DNA from: Rhizobiales bacterium PAR1
Lineage (GTDB): Bacteria; Pseudomonadota; Alphaproteobacteria; Rhizobiales; Beijerinckiaceae
Length of the DNA stretch: 64,000 nt
Direction of reading: 5' to 3'
NCBI GenBank assembly: GCA_002256205.1
Contig: NKIW01000003.1
Location: 1 to 64,000, forward strand
The first letter of the stretch is position 1. Every line of letters starts with the position of its first letter. The notes beneath the pieces are model-generated. The model did no database searches. It was not told where the DNA came from and was given only the letters and a program-made list of their open reading frames with translations. Below are positions 1-10,100 of this stretch, in pieces. A program made the translations under genes and the position numbers.

Positions 1-99
1 AATGATCTGCTCTTCCGTGAATCTTGCTCGCTTCATCAGTCCGTCCTCATCAGGGCCGGACTCTAACTCCATGTGGAGGAAAATCTCAGTGGCAGGTCA
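1..99 (-). mobile_element. Left edge of an IS3-family-like insertion sequence (partial)
   Basis: On the minus strand, positions 36 to 1 read ATG followed by codons for KRARFTEEQII, the usual opening of the OrfA transposase of IS3-family elements; the rest lies outside the window. Upstream of this ATG, the stretch ending near position 99 begins TGACCTGCC on the minus strand and looks like a terminal inverted repeat followed by a short leader. The other end of the element and any target duplication cannot be seen, so the boundary at 99 is inferred. The small plus-strand reading frame over the same bases is not a credible gene. Confidence 0.55.
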
Positions 100-182
100 A
101 TGGGTCAAATGCCAATGCTCTGAAAACAGAAATCAGCCGGCTTCTGCCAAAACAAAAACAGGAGGCGTTCCCGTGAGATTAT

Positions 183-2504
183 CTAAATGACATGATCGGT
201 GCGACCTTCGCGATAGCCATACTGAATGTAGTGTATTGTAGCAGAGTGTTCATCTGTGCCAAATGCGCTTCGAATATCCGCATAATTTGCTAGATATTGC
301 GTCGCGTTGAAATGATCACGAGAGCGTCCTTCGACTTTTCCATACTGAATGAAATGCAGTTCTGCAGCATGGATATTTGTGCCAAGTGCCCCGACTAAGT
401 CACCGTAACCTGCAATATATTGAATAGGGTCAAAAAGAAATTTATTTCGTCCTTCAGAGTATCCATTATTGACATAATGTGTCGAAGCAACCTGTTCATT
501 TGTTCCAAAGGCTGTAATCAAATCATCATAGGATGCTGTATAGCGAAGATTGTCAAAAACATCTCGCGAGCGTCCCTCACCACGGCCATGTTGAATATAG
601 TGAAGCGCCAGAGCCTCACTGTTGTTTCCGAGTGAGGAAATCAGATCGGTATAAGATGCTGCATATTCCGTAAAATTGAAGAGGTGGTTGCCGCGACCTT
701 CAGCATACCCATTTTGAACAAAGTGCGAGGCAGCGGCATCGGAATTGCTTCCTAGGGCAGAAGTAAGGTCGTCGAAGGAGGCAATATATGTATAATTATT
801 AAATACATCTGCGGACCGTCCCTCTTGCGCGCCACTATGAGCGTAATGGTTCCACGCGGACTGAGAATTTGCACCAAAAGCAGTTATTAGATCGCCGTAA
901 GAGGCAAGATATTCAAGCGGCTTAAAAGTCGATGCGGTTGCAGCACCGATTGTCTGGTCAGAAAACGTCAAGCTCTCGATATTTGTAATGAAGTCCGTAC
1001 CGTCGCTGACGTTACCTGTAACCACCACCTGACTGTTAAAACTCCAGATCGAATAGGTATTCCGCGCGGCGGCAAAAACAGCCGTATCAGTCCCGGTGCC
1101 GCCATCGATCGTATCATTTCCGGCCCCCCCAATGATCGTATCATCGCCACCATTGCCGGTGAGTTGGTTATTTGAGCCATTCCCCGTAATCGTATCATTG
1201 CCGCTGCCGCCAACAGCATTTTCGATAATCGTGTTTGTTGCGATGCCGATGTTGTCGATTAATCCGCCGATATTCGACCAAGAACCGCCATTTAGATTGA
1301 TAAGCTGGTTCTGAGTGTATCCGGAGACATCCAATGTGTCATTGCCGCCGCTATCGTAGATCGTGAGCGCGGGTGCTGTTGTGAAATTGGCGAAGTTGTA
1401 AAGCTGGGCACTCAGGCCAGTGAGGCCAGAAACATGGAAGCCATAGGTTGTGTCTGTGGCATGTCCCGAGCCCGCGCCATAAAGAGATTGGACAGCCATA
1501 ATATCCGCAATCTGCGGCGTAACCAAATAACGGAAAGAGGCTCCCCCGTAATTTTCCTGGGAGTTATAGGACATAATGGAGTACTGCCAAGTGTCGTTGA
1601 CGTATTGATTGTCAACGCCGTAAGTCGCGCTTCCATTATAGTTGCCGCCGTGGCCTAGCCCGAGAGCATGGCCAATTTCGTGAATGAAGGTCTGGAGCGT
1701 ATAGCCATCGATGGCGGAGGAGCCTCCAAACCAGTTCGTGGCGACATTGATACTCTCGCCCAGAATAGTCTGGCCGACCAGCGAGGTCGGCGAAGCGTAA
1801 GCGCCAGATGAGTCCGTATCATCAAGGGTGATTTCAGCGGCACCGCTCGTCTCGGTGAACGTCAGCCCGCAAACGTCTGCCCAGGTTGCAAAAGCAAGCC
1901 GTGCAATCGTCGCGCGATCCGCTGTCAATCCGGCCACATTGAAGGTGATATCCGTGTTACCGGCTCCCCAGTGACGCGGCGTGTTGCCATTGGATGCCCA
2001 GTAGCCGTTGACCAGTTGGTCTTGAATTTGTGTGAGCGTATAGACTGGCAATGATGGTGCAGAGGCCACTGAGAGGGAATATCCACCCGTAGTGCTGCCA
2101 TAGCTTCCCGCTGATATGTAGTATGTTCCTGCAGCGGAAAATGTAAATCTCAGTGAGGAGTTATAAACTCCTGAGCTCGCATCGTCATTGTAAGCAATTT
2201 GAGTTCCGGAGCTGTTGAACAGACGCAAATAAGTATCAGGACTTGCGCTGGCTCCATTGTAGGCGGTGCCGGAGAGCGAAATCTGAACGGCTTGTCCAGC
2301 CGTGACCGTGATGGCGTACCAGTCCTGATCGCCCGCGACATCGGTCACACCTTGGACGGTGCCGCCCAACGTAATCGTCGAGGCGGCGCCTATGCTGCTT
2401 CCGATCGTATCGCCGCCGCCACTCGGCCCCTCGTATGCAGGGGTAAAGGTTTCAAGCAGAAAAGTCTTTTCTGTAGAATGGGTTGTACCACAAATCCAAC
2501 ACAT
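183..2504 (-). CDS. Serralysin-type RTX zinc metalloprotease with C-terminal repeats
   Basis: Predicted secreted peptidase of family M10B, 773 residues. Residues about 37-150 form a pre-peptidase C-terminal (PPC) beta-sandwich. The catalytic domain (about 155-350) carries the zinc motif HEIGHALGLGH at 275-285 and the Met-turn SIMSY near 309-313. Glycine/aspartate-rich calcium-binding nonapeptides (GGSGNDT, GGAGNDT) lie around 425-475. Residues 527-773 are six repeats of about 41 residues. There is no Sec signal peptide; the short N-terminus beginning MCWICG is typical of type I-secreted RTX proteins. The ABC transporter/fusion protein pair at 18.8-21.9 kb is the obvious candidate exporter, though not adjacent. 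The gene lies between an IS edge and the alpha-oxoamine synthase gene, with a 141-bp upstream gap that suggests its own promoter. Confidence 0.92.
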   Translation of the reverse strand: MCWICGTTHSTEKTFLLETFTPAYEGPSGGGDTIGSSIGAASTITLGGTVQGVTDVAGDQDWYAITVTAGQAVQISLSGTAYNGASASPDTYLRLFNSSGTQIAYNDDASSGVYNSSLRFTFSAAGTYYISAGSYGSTTGGYSLSVASAPSLPVYTLTQIQDQLVNGYWASNGNTPRHWGAGNTDITFNVAGLTADRATIARLAFATWADVCGLTFTETSGAAEITLDDTDSSGAYASPTSLVGQTILGESINVATNWFGGSSAIDGYTLQTFIHEIGHALGLGHGGNYNGSATYGVDNQYVNDTWQYSIMSYNSQENYGGASFRYLVTPQIADIMAVQSLYGAGSGHATDTTYGFHVSGLTGLSAQLYNFANFTTAPALTIYDSGGNDTLDVSGYTQNQLINLNGGSWSNIGGLIDNIGIATNTIIENAVGGSGNDTITGNGSNNQLTGNGGDDTIIGGAGNDTIDGGTGTDTAVFAAARNTYSIWSFNSQVVVTGNVSDGTDFITNIESLTFSDQTIGAATASTFKPLEYLASYGDLITAFGANSQSAWNHYAHSGAQEGRSADVFNNYTYIASFDDLTSALGSNSDAAASHFVQNGYAEGRGNHLFNFTEYAASYTDLISSLGNNSEALALHYIQHGRGEGRSRDVFDNLRYTASYDDLITAFGTNEQVASTHYVNNGYSEGRNKFLFDPIQYIAGYGDLVGALGTNIHAAELHFIQYGKVEGRSRDHFNATQYLANYADIRSAFGTDEHSATIHYIQYGYREGRTDHVI
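186..926 (-). repeat. Six tandem repeats of about 41 codons in the protease C-terminus
   Basis: The last 247 residues of the metalloprotease divide into six units with the pattern YxASYxDLxxAxG, then NxxxAxxHY, then GxxEGR. Unit lengths are 40, 41, 41, 41, 41 and 43 residues. At DNA level the period is about 123 bp, but the units have diverged, so this is an old protein repeat and not a recent tandem duplication. The same style of repeat occurs in other secreted alphaproteobacterial proteins; its function is unknown to me. Confidence 0.9.
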
Positions 2505-2645
2505 GGATTACCCCTTGGACGTTTAAGGACATTCTTCTCCAAACGAGATCAAAATAGCGCAGGTAGGCAAATAGGAAAACTCTCAACTCAACAGATGTAG
2601 CAAATATGCAAATATTGCTGACCAAGTTATGAAGAAAGGTAGATC

Positions 2646-3980
2646 TCAAGCCCCTTTGATTGCCCCGGAGATAAAGCTCCGCGCCGAGATATCTTTGATA
2701 TCCTCCATGATCTCGGCGGTGGCATCCACCACGGCATCGATCTGTGCCTCGCTATGCGTTGCATTGATGAAGAAGCGCAGGCGGGCGGATTTTTCCGGGA
2801 CACCGGGCGGCAAGATCGGGAAGGCGTTGAAGCCGCGCCGCTGCAGCCGCTCCGCCAGCACCAGAGTGCGCACCGTTTCGCCGACAATCGCCGGGATGAT
2901 CGCATAACCCCAAGCATCGCCCGTATCGAGGCCGCGCGCCTTGGCGCGGGCGAGGAAGTATTGGCTGTTCGCCTGCAATTTCGCGACGCGTTCCGGCTCC
3001 GCGTTCATGATCGCCAGCGCCTTGGCCGAGGCTGCGGCAACCGAGGCCGGCATACCGACGGAATAGACAAACCCGGGCGCGTGGCATTTGAGGAGATCGA
3101 CCAGCACAGCGCTGCCGGCGACATAGCCGCCGCAGCCGACGAGCGTTTTGGAGAGCGTGCCGAACCAGAGGTCCACACCGCCGGGGGCGACGCCCTGATG
3201 CTCGAAAATGCCGCGTCCGGTCTTGCCCAGCACGCCGAGCGCATGGGCATCGTCCATCAGCAGCCAGGCACCGTAGCGCTGCTTGATCTCGATAAGACGC
3301 GCAAGATCCGGCCCGTCGCCATCCATCGAGAACAGGCCTTCGGTGGCGATCATGCAGCGCTCGAAACGCGAACGCTCCGCGGCCAGCAGCTTTTCGAGCG
3401 CATCGAGATCGTTATGCGGGAAGTTCCGCCGTGTCGCGCCGGAGAGCTGAGCACCGACAACGATGCAATTGTGGATCAGCGCGTCATGGACGATGAGATC
3501 CTTCGGTCCCACCAGCGCGGCGATGGTGGAAACGCCGCCCGCGTGACCCGAGTTGAAGACGATGCAATCCTCGGCCTCGTAGTTTTTCGCGAGCGCCAGT
3601 TCGAGATCACGATGCACCTGCCGTTCGCCGGCGCTGATGCGGCTGGCAGAAACCGAGGTGCCAAATTCGCGCGTCGCGGCTTCCGCTGCGGCAACAATCT
3701 CGGGATGGCCATTGAGGCCGAGATAGTCATAGGAGGCGAAGTTGGTGAGCGTTTGCCCATGGATGATCGCTTCCGCACCCGAACGCGTCTCGTGCATGCG
3801 GTAGTAGGGTACGGTCAGCTCAGCGAATTTCGCGAATTCCCGCTGGAATTTGATCTGCTGATACTGCGGCAGGGTGTCGAAGGCGACATCATAGGTTTTC
3901 TGCGGCGCCTCAGGGCGCGCCGCTGCTTTCGCCGGGGCCTGACGCATCATCGAAAGGAGCTTGTCGACATCCTTGCTCAT
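2646..3980 (-). CDS. Alpha-oxoamine synthase (AONS/SPT-like PLP enzyme) linked to the PKS
   Basis: Fold-type I PLP enzyme of the 8-amino-7-oxononanoate synthase/serine palmitoyltransferase family, 444 residues. These enzymes condense an acyl thioester with an amino acid, losing CO2 to give an alpha-amino ketone. Visible signs are FASYDYLGLNGHPE (81-94), the DDAHALG cofactor motif (D243-H246), and FGTLSKTLVGCGGY with the Schiff-base lysine at K278. The N-terminal extension of about 50 residues is longer than in BioF. The gene starts 123 bp after the PKS stop on the same strand, and no other biotin genes are nearby. A role in off-loading the PKS product is therefore more likely than biotin synthesis. 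The amino acid substrate cannot be told from sequence. Confidence 0.9.
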   Translation of the reverse strand: MSKDVDKLLSMMRQAPAKAAARPEAPQKTYDVAFDTLPQYQQIKFQREFAKFAELTVPYYRMHETRSGAEAIIHGQTLTNFASYDYLGLNGHPEIVAAAEAATREFGTSVSASRISAGERQVHRDLELALAKNYEAEDCIVFNSGHAGGVSTIAALVGPKDLIVHDALIHNCIVVGAQLSGATRRNFPHNDLDALEKLLAAERSRFERCMIATEGLFSMDGDGPDLARLIEIKQRYGAWLLMDDAHALGVLGKTGRGIFEHQGVAPGGVDLWFGTLSKTLVGCGGYVAGSAVLVDLLKCHAPGFVYSVGMPASVAAASAKALAIMNAEPERVAKLQANSQYFLARAKARGLDTGDAWGYAIIPAIVGETVRTLVLAERLQRRGFNAFPILPPGVPEKSARLRFFINATHSEAQIDAVVDATAEIMEDIKDISARSFISGAIKGA

Positions 3981-4103
3981 CGGTCCCGGTCCTTGTGTCT
4001 GGATACCAGAAATCTACCAGCCCGAACGGGCGTCCGAGCTTACGCGAAGGGATGGCTCGAAGAGGACCTTTCGTAAGAAAGGCTAGTTCTGAGAGCCGAA
4101 AAA

Positions 4104-7100
4104 TTATGGCCGATGGCTCTCGCCTGCGATCTTCATGCGTTGGCTGAGCGCTTCGGCCTCTTCCGCCGACATCTCTCCGCCGGCGTGCATGCCGGACATG
4201 GCGAGCACGAGGTTGGCATCAGCCGCAGCTTCCTCGCCCTCGGAACCTTCCGAACCGATGGAGGTGAGGATGACGCCGGCGATATCCGCGAGGCGCCGGT
4301 CGCCCGCCCCGACCATCGGAATGTCGGTACCGCAGAGGCGCTCAATGGAGAGCTGAAGTTCCAGAGCCATCAACGAGTCGAGGCCCAACTCGCCCAGTGG
4401 ACGGGAGGTGTCGATTTGCTCTTCGGGCATACGGAGAATGTGTGAAATCTCGCGTTTGAGCGCGAGAATGATCAGCGCAATCGCATCCGCCTTGCTCTTG
4501 CCTTCAATGGCCGAGACAAGATCACCGCCCTGTTCTCCCTCTTCCTCGCGGCGCGCCAAGCCTAGACCGGAGAAGGCCGCACTGTTGATGAGGCGGAGCT
4601 TTTCCGCCGCCGCGCCGGGCGAAATGTTGGTATAGAACTGCATCGGCCCGGCAGCATTGCCGAGCGAGAGCAGCCGCCCGAGATGCGCCAGCGACTCCGA
4701 TGAAGAGATGCCGACAACGCCCGTCGTGCGGCGCAGGCGGCGACCCAACTGCTTGTCGCGCGCGATGATCCCGACATCCGAGATCGCGCCCCAGCCGATG
4801 GCGAGCGCGGGCTTGCCGTTGGCGCGACGCTGGCGCGCAAAGCCTTCGAGCCAGGAGTTCGCCGCGACATAGGCGCCCTGGCCGGGGCTGCCGATTACGG
4901 TTGTTGCCGAGGAATAGACAACGAAGAAATCCACCGGCTGATCCGCTGTGGCGGCATCAAGGTTCTGGGCACCCAGCAGCTTGGGCTTGAGCACGGCGCG
5001 CAGGCGTTCCGGTGTCAGGCCGGAGATCATGCCGTCATCGAGCAGCACGGCCGCATGGACCACCCCGCGCACAGGACCATGGTTGCGTGCAAGGCGCTGA
5101 ACCAGCGCAGCAACCGCCGCACCATCAGCAACATCGAGCGCTTCGATCAGCACCTTGGTGCCGGCCTTGCGCAAAACCTCGACCTCATTCTCGAGGCCTT
5201 CTTCCACCGTGCCGCGCCGCGAGGCGAGCACCACCGTGCCGGCACCCTTCTGGGCGAGCCAGCGCGCGGTTGCAAAACCAAGGCCGCTGGTGCCGCCGAC
5301 GATGAGATAAACGCCCTCGGCCGGCTGGAACTTGAGCGCCACGGCATTGCGCGAGGCCGTTTTCGCCGGGCGCACCACAATCTTGCCGACGTGTTCCGAA
5401 GCCTGCATCAGGCGGAAGGCCGCACCGACATCATGCGCTTCGAAAACGCGATAGGGCAGGGGCTTCAACTCACCGGAGGCGAACTGATCCGAGATCAGCT
5501 TCATCATTTTTTCGACGAGCGGACGGTCATGCGCCAGCAATTCATCGAGATCGACGCCGAAATAGGCGATGTTGCGCACGAAGGGGCGCAAGCCGAGATA
5601 GGTGTTGTCGAGATAATCGCGCTTGCCGAGTTCGACGAAACGTCCGAACGGCTTGACGAGCTTGAAGCTCGCTTCCATCGCCGGACCGGCAAGGCTGTTG
5701 AGCACGACATCGACGCCGCCGAGATCGTTCCGGATCGCTTCCGCAAAACGCTCCTGACGGGAATCATACGTGAGATCGGCACCCGCCGCACGCGCAATAG
5801 CGCGACGCTCCTCGCTGGAGGCGGTAGAAACGACCCGTGAACCCGCAAGCTTTGCAAACTGGATCGCGGCAAGGCCAACGCCGCCCGCGCCGCCATGGAT
5901 CAGGACATCATCGCCTTCACCGATCTGCGCGCGCTTGACGAGCGCAAACCAGGCGGTCGCGAAAGCCACCGGGATCGTGGCCGCAGCCTCAAGGCTCACA
6001 CCCTCCGGCACCTTGAAGAAGTGCCAGCCGGGCGAGACGAGGTGCGACGCGAAGGTGTTGGCGGCGAAGCCCATCACCGCATCGCCAACGGCAAGATGCG
6101 TCACGCCGGCACCGATACGCGTCACGATGCCCGAGCATTCGAAGCCGAGCGCTGCAGCTGTCAGGCCCGCGCCGAGAAGATCATCATCGAGAATGCCAAG
6201 GCCAACGAGAATATCGCGGAAGTTGAGGCCCACAGCGGCCACTTCGATCTCGATCTCGCCTTCGCCCGGTTCCGTGCGCTCTGCCTTGATCCAGCTGAAG
6301 CTGTCTAGGCGACCGGCTTGCTCGAAGCGCAGCACAGAGCGCTCGCCTGCCGTGAGGGGCTCGGGCGGGAAGAGGTTACGGCGCATCCGAAGTGCTGAAA
6401 CGCCGGCGGCATCCACCCGCAACTCGAGTTCTTCGCCCGAGTAAGTCAGCAACTCTTCCAGCAGTTTCGAGGCGTTCGCACCGGAAACATGGCTGGCGAT
6501 TTCCGCCAGACGCAGATCGACGGTCGGGATCTCGTTGATCGCGACGCGCATGAAGCCCCAGATGCCGCTGGCAAGAGCGGAGGGCCGGGCATCCGCATCC
6601 ATCGCACCGCGCGTCAGCACCGTGCAACGGGTTGTGGCGCCCGCCGTTTCCAGCGCTTCGGCAATCGCCTTGATCGCCTCGATATGCTGTGCAAGTGCCT
6701 CGACTTCGTCCGGAACGGTGCCCGAAACGAGATAGAGGATATGCGGCGGCAGGGTGCCAGCGGTTGCCAGCTCGCTGATCCGTGTGCCGAGGCGCGCATC
6801 GGCATCAAGGATGAGATCTGCGTGTTCCGCGAGTGTGTCCGAAAGGGCATCGGAGGATGAAACCAGCGCATAGCCGTTAGACTTCGTCGCCACGGCTTCC
6901 ACCGGAGAAATGCTCCCGACCAGCAAGGCGCCGAGGCCGTCGGCGGCTGCGTGGCTGCTGATCTCCGTCACGCCGAATTCGGCCAGCGACGCGATGAGCC
7001 GTTCCTGCGTCGGGAAACGCACGAGGCTGTTTTCAGTCTTGCTGGCATCACCGAACCAGCCAGTCCAGAGACCAAGCAGGAAGTCGAGCGTCGCATCCGC

Positions 7101-10100
7101 TCCCGGCGCGGCAACCAGCACCGGCGCCTTGGCCCGCATCAGCGAGCGCAGAGCCGAAGCGATCCGCCCGTCTGCATCCCCGATCGGCGCCGTGCCTACG
7201 GCAACCAGCGCATCGAACGGCAATGGCGAAGTTAGCGCCCCTTCCGAGCCAAGGTCGAGGAATTCGATTTCCGCATCGACGCGGCTGTAAGCGCGTGCGG
7301 TGTCGATGGCCTTGCGATCCGGCGCGGTCAGTGTGAGTTCGATCACACCATCCTGCACCAGCGGCAGCAGGGCCTGCATCAGGCCTGCGCTCCAAGGCTC
7401 GATGGCGAGGAAGCGCAATTTGCGGCCGGCGCTCGCGGCAAGGCTCGTGGCCGCTTCGCGCAGGGCAACCAGCGCACCGGTCGTGAGCACGCCGCTCGTC
7501 TCGATCTGGTCCTTGAACGAGGGCGGAACCGGCAGGCGTCCGCCCGAACCGATCAGGCGTTCGGTATGGGAAAGAGCATTGGCCGCAAGGCGGATTTCGA
7601 GGTTTGCCTCGGGAAAATTGGCGATCAGCGTCGCCAGAATCTCTGCTGGCGGCGGCAGCGGATTTTCCGCCGCAACGGTGCCATCACTGATGAGGCCTAA
7701 GCCTTCAAGGATCATGCGGGCGGCTTCCACCACCGGGCGAGACGCCTCCGGTGCTGCGCCATCAAGGCGCGTCAGCAGCCCATGGGCCAGCGAGACTGAG
7801 AAGGCGCGTGCCACGAGCCATGGCGCGGGGACTTCATGCGCTTCGGAAGCGGCATCGCCAAGGCGCGCCAGTGTCGTCGCCAGCTTCTGCGCTTCATCCG
7901 AAGGCAGCGTGACAGGCAAGGTCTCGATCCGGAAGGTGCGGTCGGCGGTGGTCGCCTTCGAGAGGTAGAGCGCGCGCAAGACGGCGGCTTCGACGGAGAA
8001 CACGACGTCGCCTTCGGCATCGAAAAGCGTAATCGCCACGGTCTTGAAGCGATCCGTTTCGTGGGTGAGCAGCGTGATCGCGCGGCGCACGACAGCGCCC
8101 TGTTTCCAAACGCAAATCTTGCGAAAACGCACCGGAAGATGGGCCTTCTTCTCGCCTTCCTTCTGCGGGCGCGAGATGAAAAGCCCATGGAATGCCGCAT
8201 CAAGCGAAACCGGGCTGATGACCTGCAAATCCTCAAACGCGCCCAAACCGATTTCCGCCGGGGCGGCAAGGAGCGAATCGGTCGTCACATGATCGCGCTC
8301 GCTGGCGGTGACGAGCTGGAACAACGGGCCATATTCGAGCCCGGCGAGGGTTGCTTCGGCGTAAACCTCGGCAGCGGTATCCTTGACCTTGAGATGTTCG
8401 ATCGGCGGCGGCAGTGGCGCGCTGACCGGGCGGGTCAGAATGCCAAGGCGGCCGCGCGCATGGAGCACCCAATCCTGCGTCGAGAACCGCTTGCGGCTCC
8501 AGACTTCGATGGAGCTGCCGGCCTCGGAATAGCGGGTCGAAACCTCGCGCGTTTCGTCCTGCGCGATTGCGAGTGCCTTGAGCACGTCGAATTCGTCGAG
8601 TTCGAGCGGGCGTTCGCCGAACAGATCGCGTCCCGCCGCGAGCGCCATTTCGATTAGGCCCGCCGCCGGGACAATCACGCCACCATCGACGCGGTGATCG
8701 TCGAGATAGGGCACCAGAATGGGATCGACGAGGTTACGCCATTCAGGCGAACCATCGGCCATGCGCGCGCCCAACAGCGGATGCCGCAATTCGGAATGAT
8801 TGAGCTTGCCGAAGGCATTCAGCGCTTCGTTCGTGCCGGGCAGCGCGTAGGACTGGCGCTGGAAGGCGTAATTCGGCAGTGGCGCCGGCCGCGTCGGGCG
8901 GGTGCCGCAGAGGCGGCTGCGGTCAAAACCGGCGCCATGAGCAACAAGCCGCGCAATCGTCAGCTCGACCGGATTGCCACCTTCCTTCTGCGACAGCGAG
9001 GACAGCGTTTCGCCGGCGACGCCTTTGTCGCGCAGGTTTTCGGCGATGGCGCCGGTCAGGATCGCGCGCGGGCCGATTTCGATGAAGATCTTGCCGTTGC
9101 CCCCCGCCGCCGTGTTCAGCGCATCCTGAAAGCGCACGGTGTGGCGAATATTCCGCCACCAATAGGAAGCGTTGAGGTTTTCTCCCGCCGTGACCTCTCC
9201 CGTAACCGTGGAGACGAACGTGGCGTGCCCGGCTCTGGGGCGAATGAAGCTGAGATCGCCGACCATGCCGGCATGTAGCGGCTCCAGCGCCGAGGAGTGG
9301 AACGGATAGTCGATATCGAGCGGGATGGTCGCGACCCGCGCCGAGCGGCAATGCTTGGCAAAAGCCTTGAGAAGGTCGGCAGGGCCGGAAACCGTGGTCG
9401 AGGTCGCGCTGTTGACGGCGGCAATCTCGATGGTCGCATCGCCGAAATCGCGTAGGCGCTGCTCGACCTGCTCGCGGTCGGCGGCGACAACGAGCATCCG
9501 CCCAAGGCCGCGCGCACCCTCCTGATGCTTGGAGCGCAGGTAAATCAGCCGTACGGCATCGGCGCGCGTCAGAGCACCGGAAGCTTCCGCCGCCGCGACT
9601 TCACCTACTGAATGGCCCAGAACGGCTTCAGGGCGAATGCCCGTTTCGGCAAGGCAACCCACCAGAGCTGACTGGATCGCGTAGATCAGCGGCTGTGCGA
9701 CCGAGGTTTTCTGAAGCTCTTCGGCGGGAATCACCTGCGTCAGGCAGTCCGTGATCGACCAGCCCGCTAGCGGCTTGAACAGCCGGTCGATATCCGCGAT
9801 CTCGGCGCGGAAGGTTGCACTCGCCGCATAGGCCGCATGGCCCATTTCAGGGAACTGGCTGCCATTGCCGGAAAAGACGAAAACAACCGGACATTCGGTC
9901 AAAGCTGCGGCGCCGGAGGCAAAAGCAGGGCTTTCCAGCGTCCCGCCGGCAAAGGCGCGCAGCGCGTCAATCGTGGCGGTCTCGCTCGCTAGCGGAATAG
10001 CGAGGCGATGCTTCATCAGATCGCGGCCATGGCCCAGCGTACGGGCGACGGCATCCGCGCCAATGCCGCCTTCGATCTCATCGGCGAGGTTGCCGGCAAA

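Noticed and set aside
2-190. 62-codon plus-strand frame at the left edge
   Set aside because: The same bases read as the start and leader of an IS3-like transposase on the minus strand, which is a better explanation.
2754-4076. 440-codon plus-strand frame over the oxoamine synthase gene
   Set aside because: Antisense shadow of a well-conserved PLP enzyme; no domain or ribosome site of its own.
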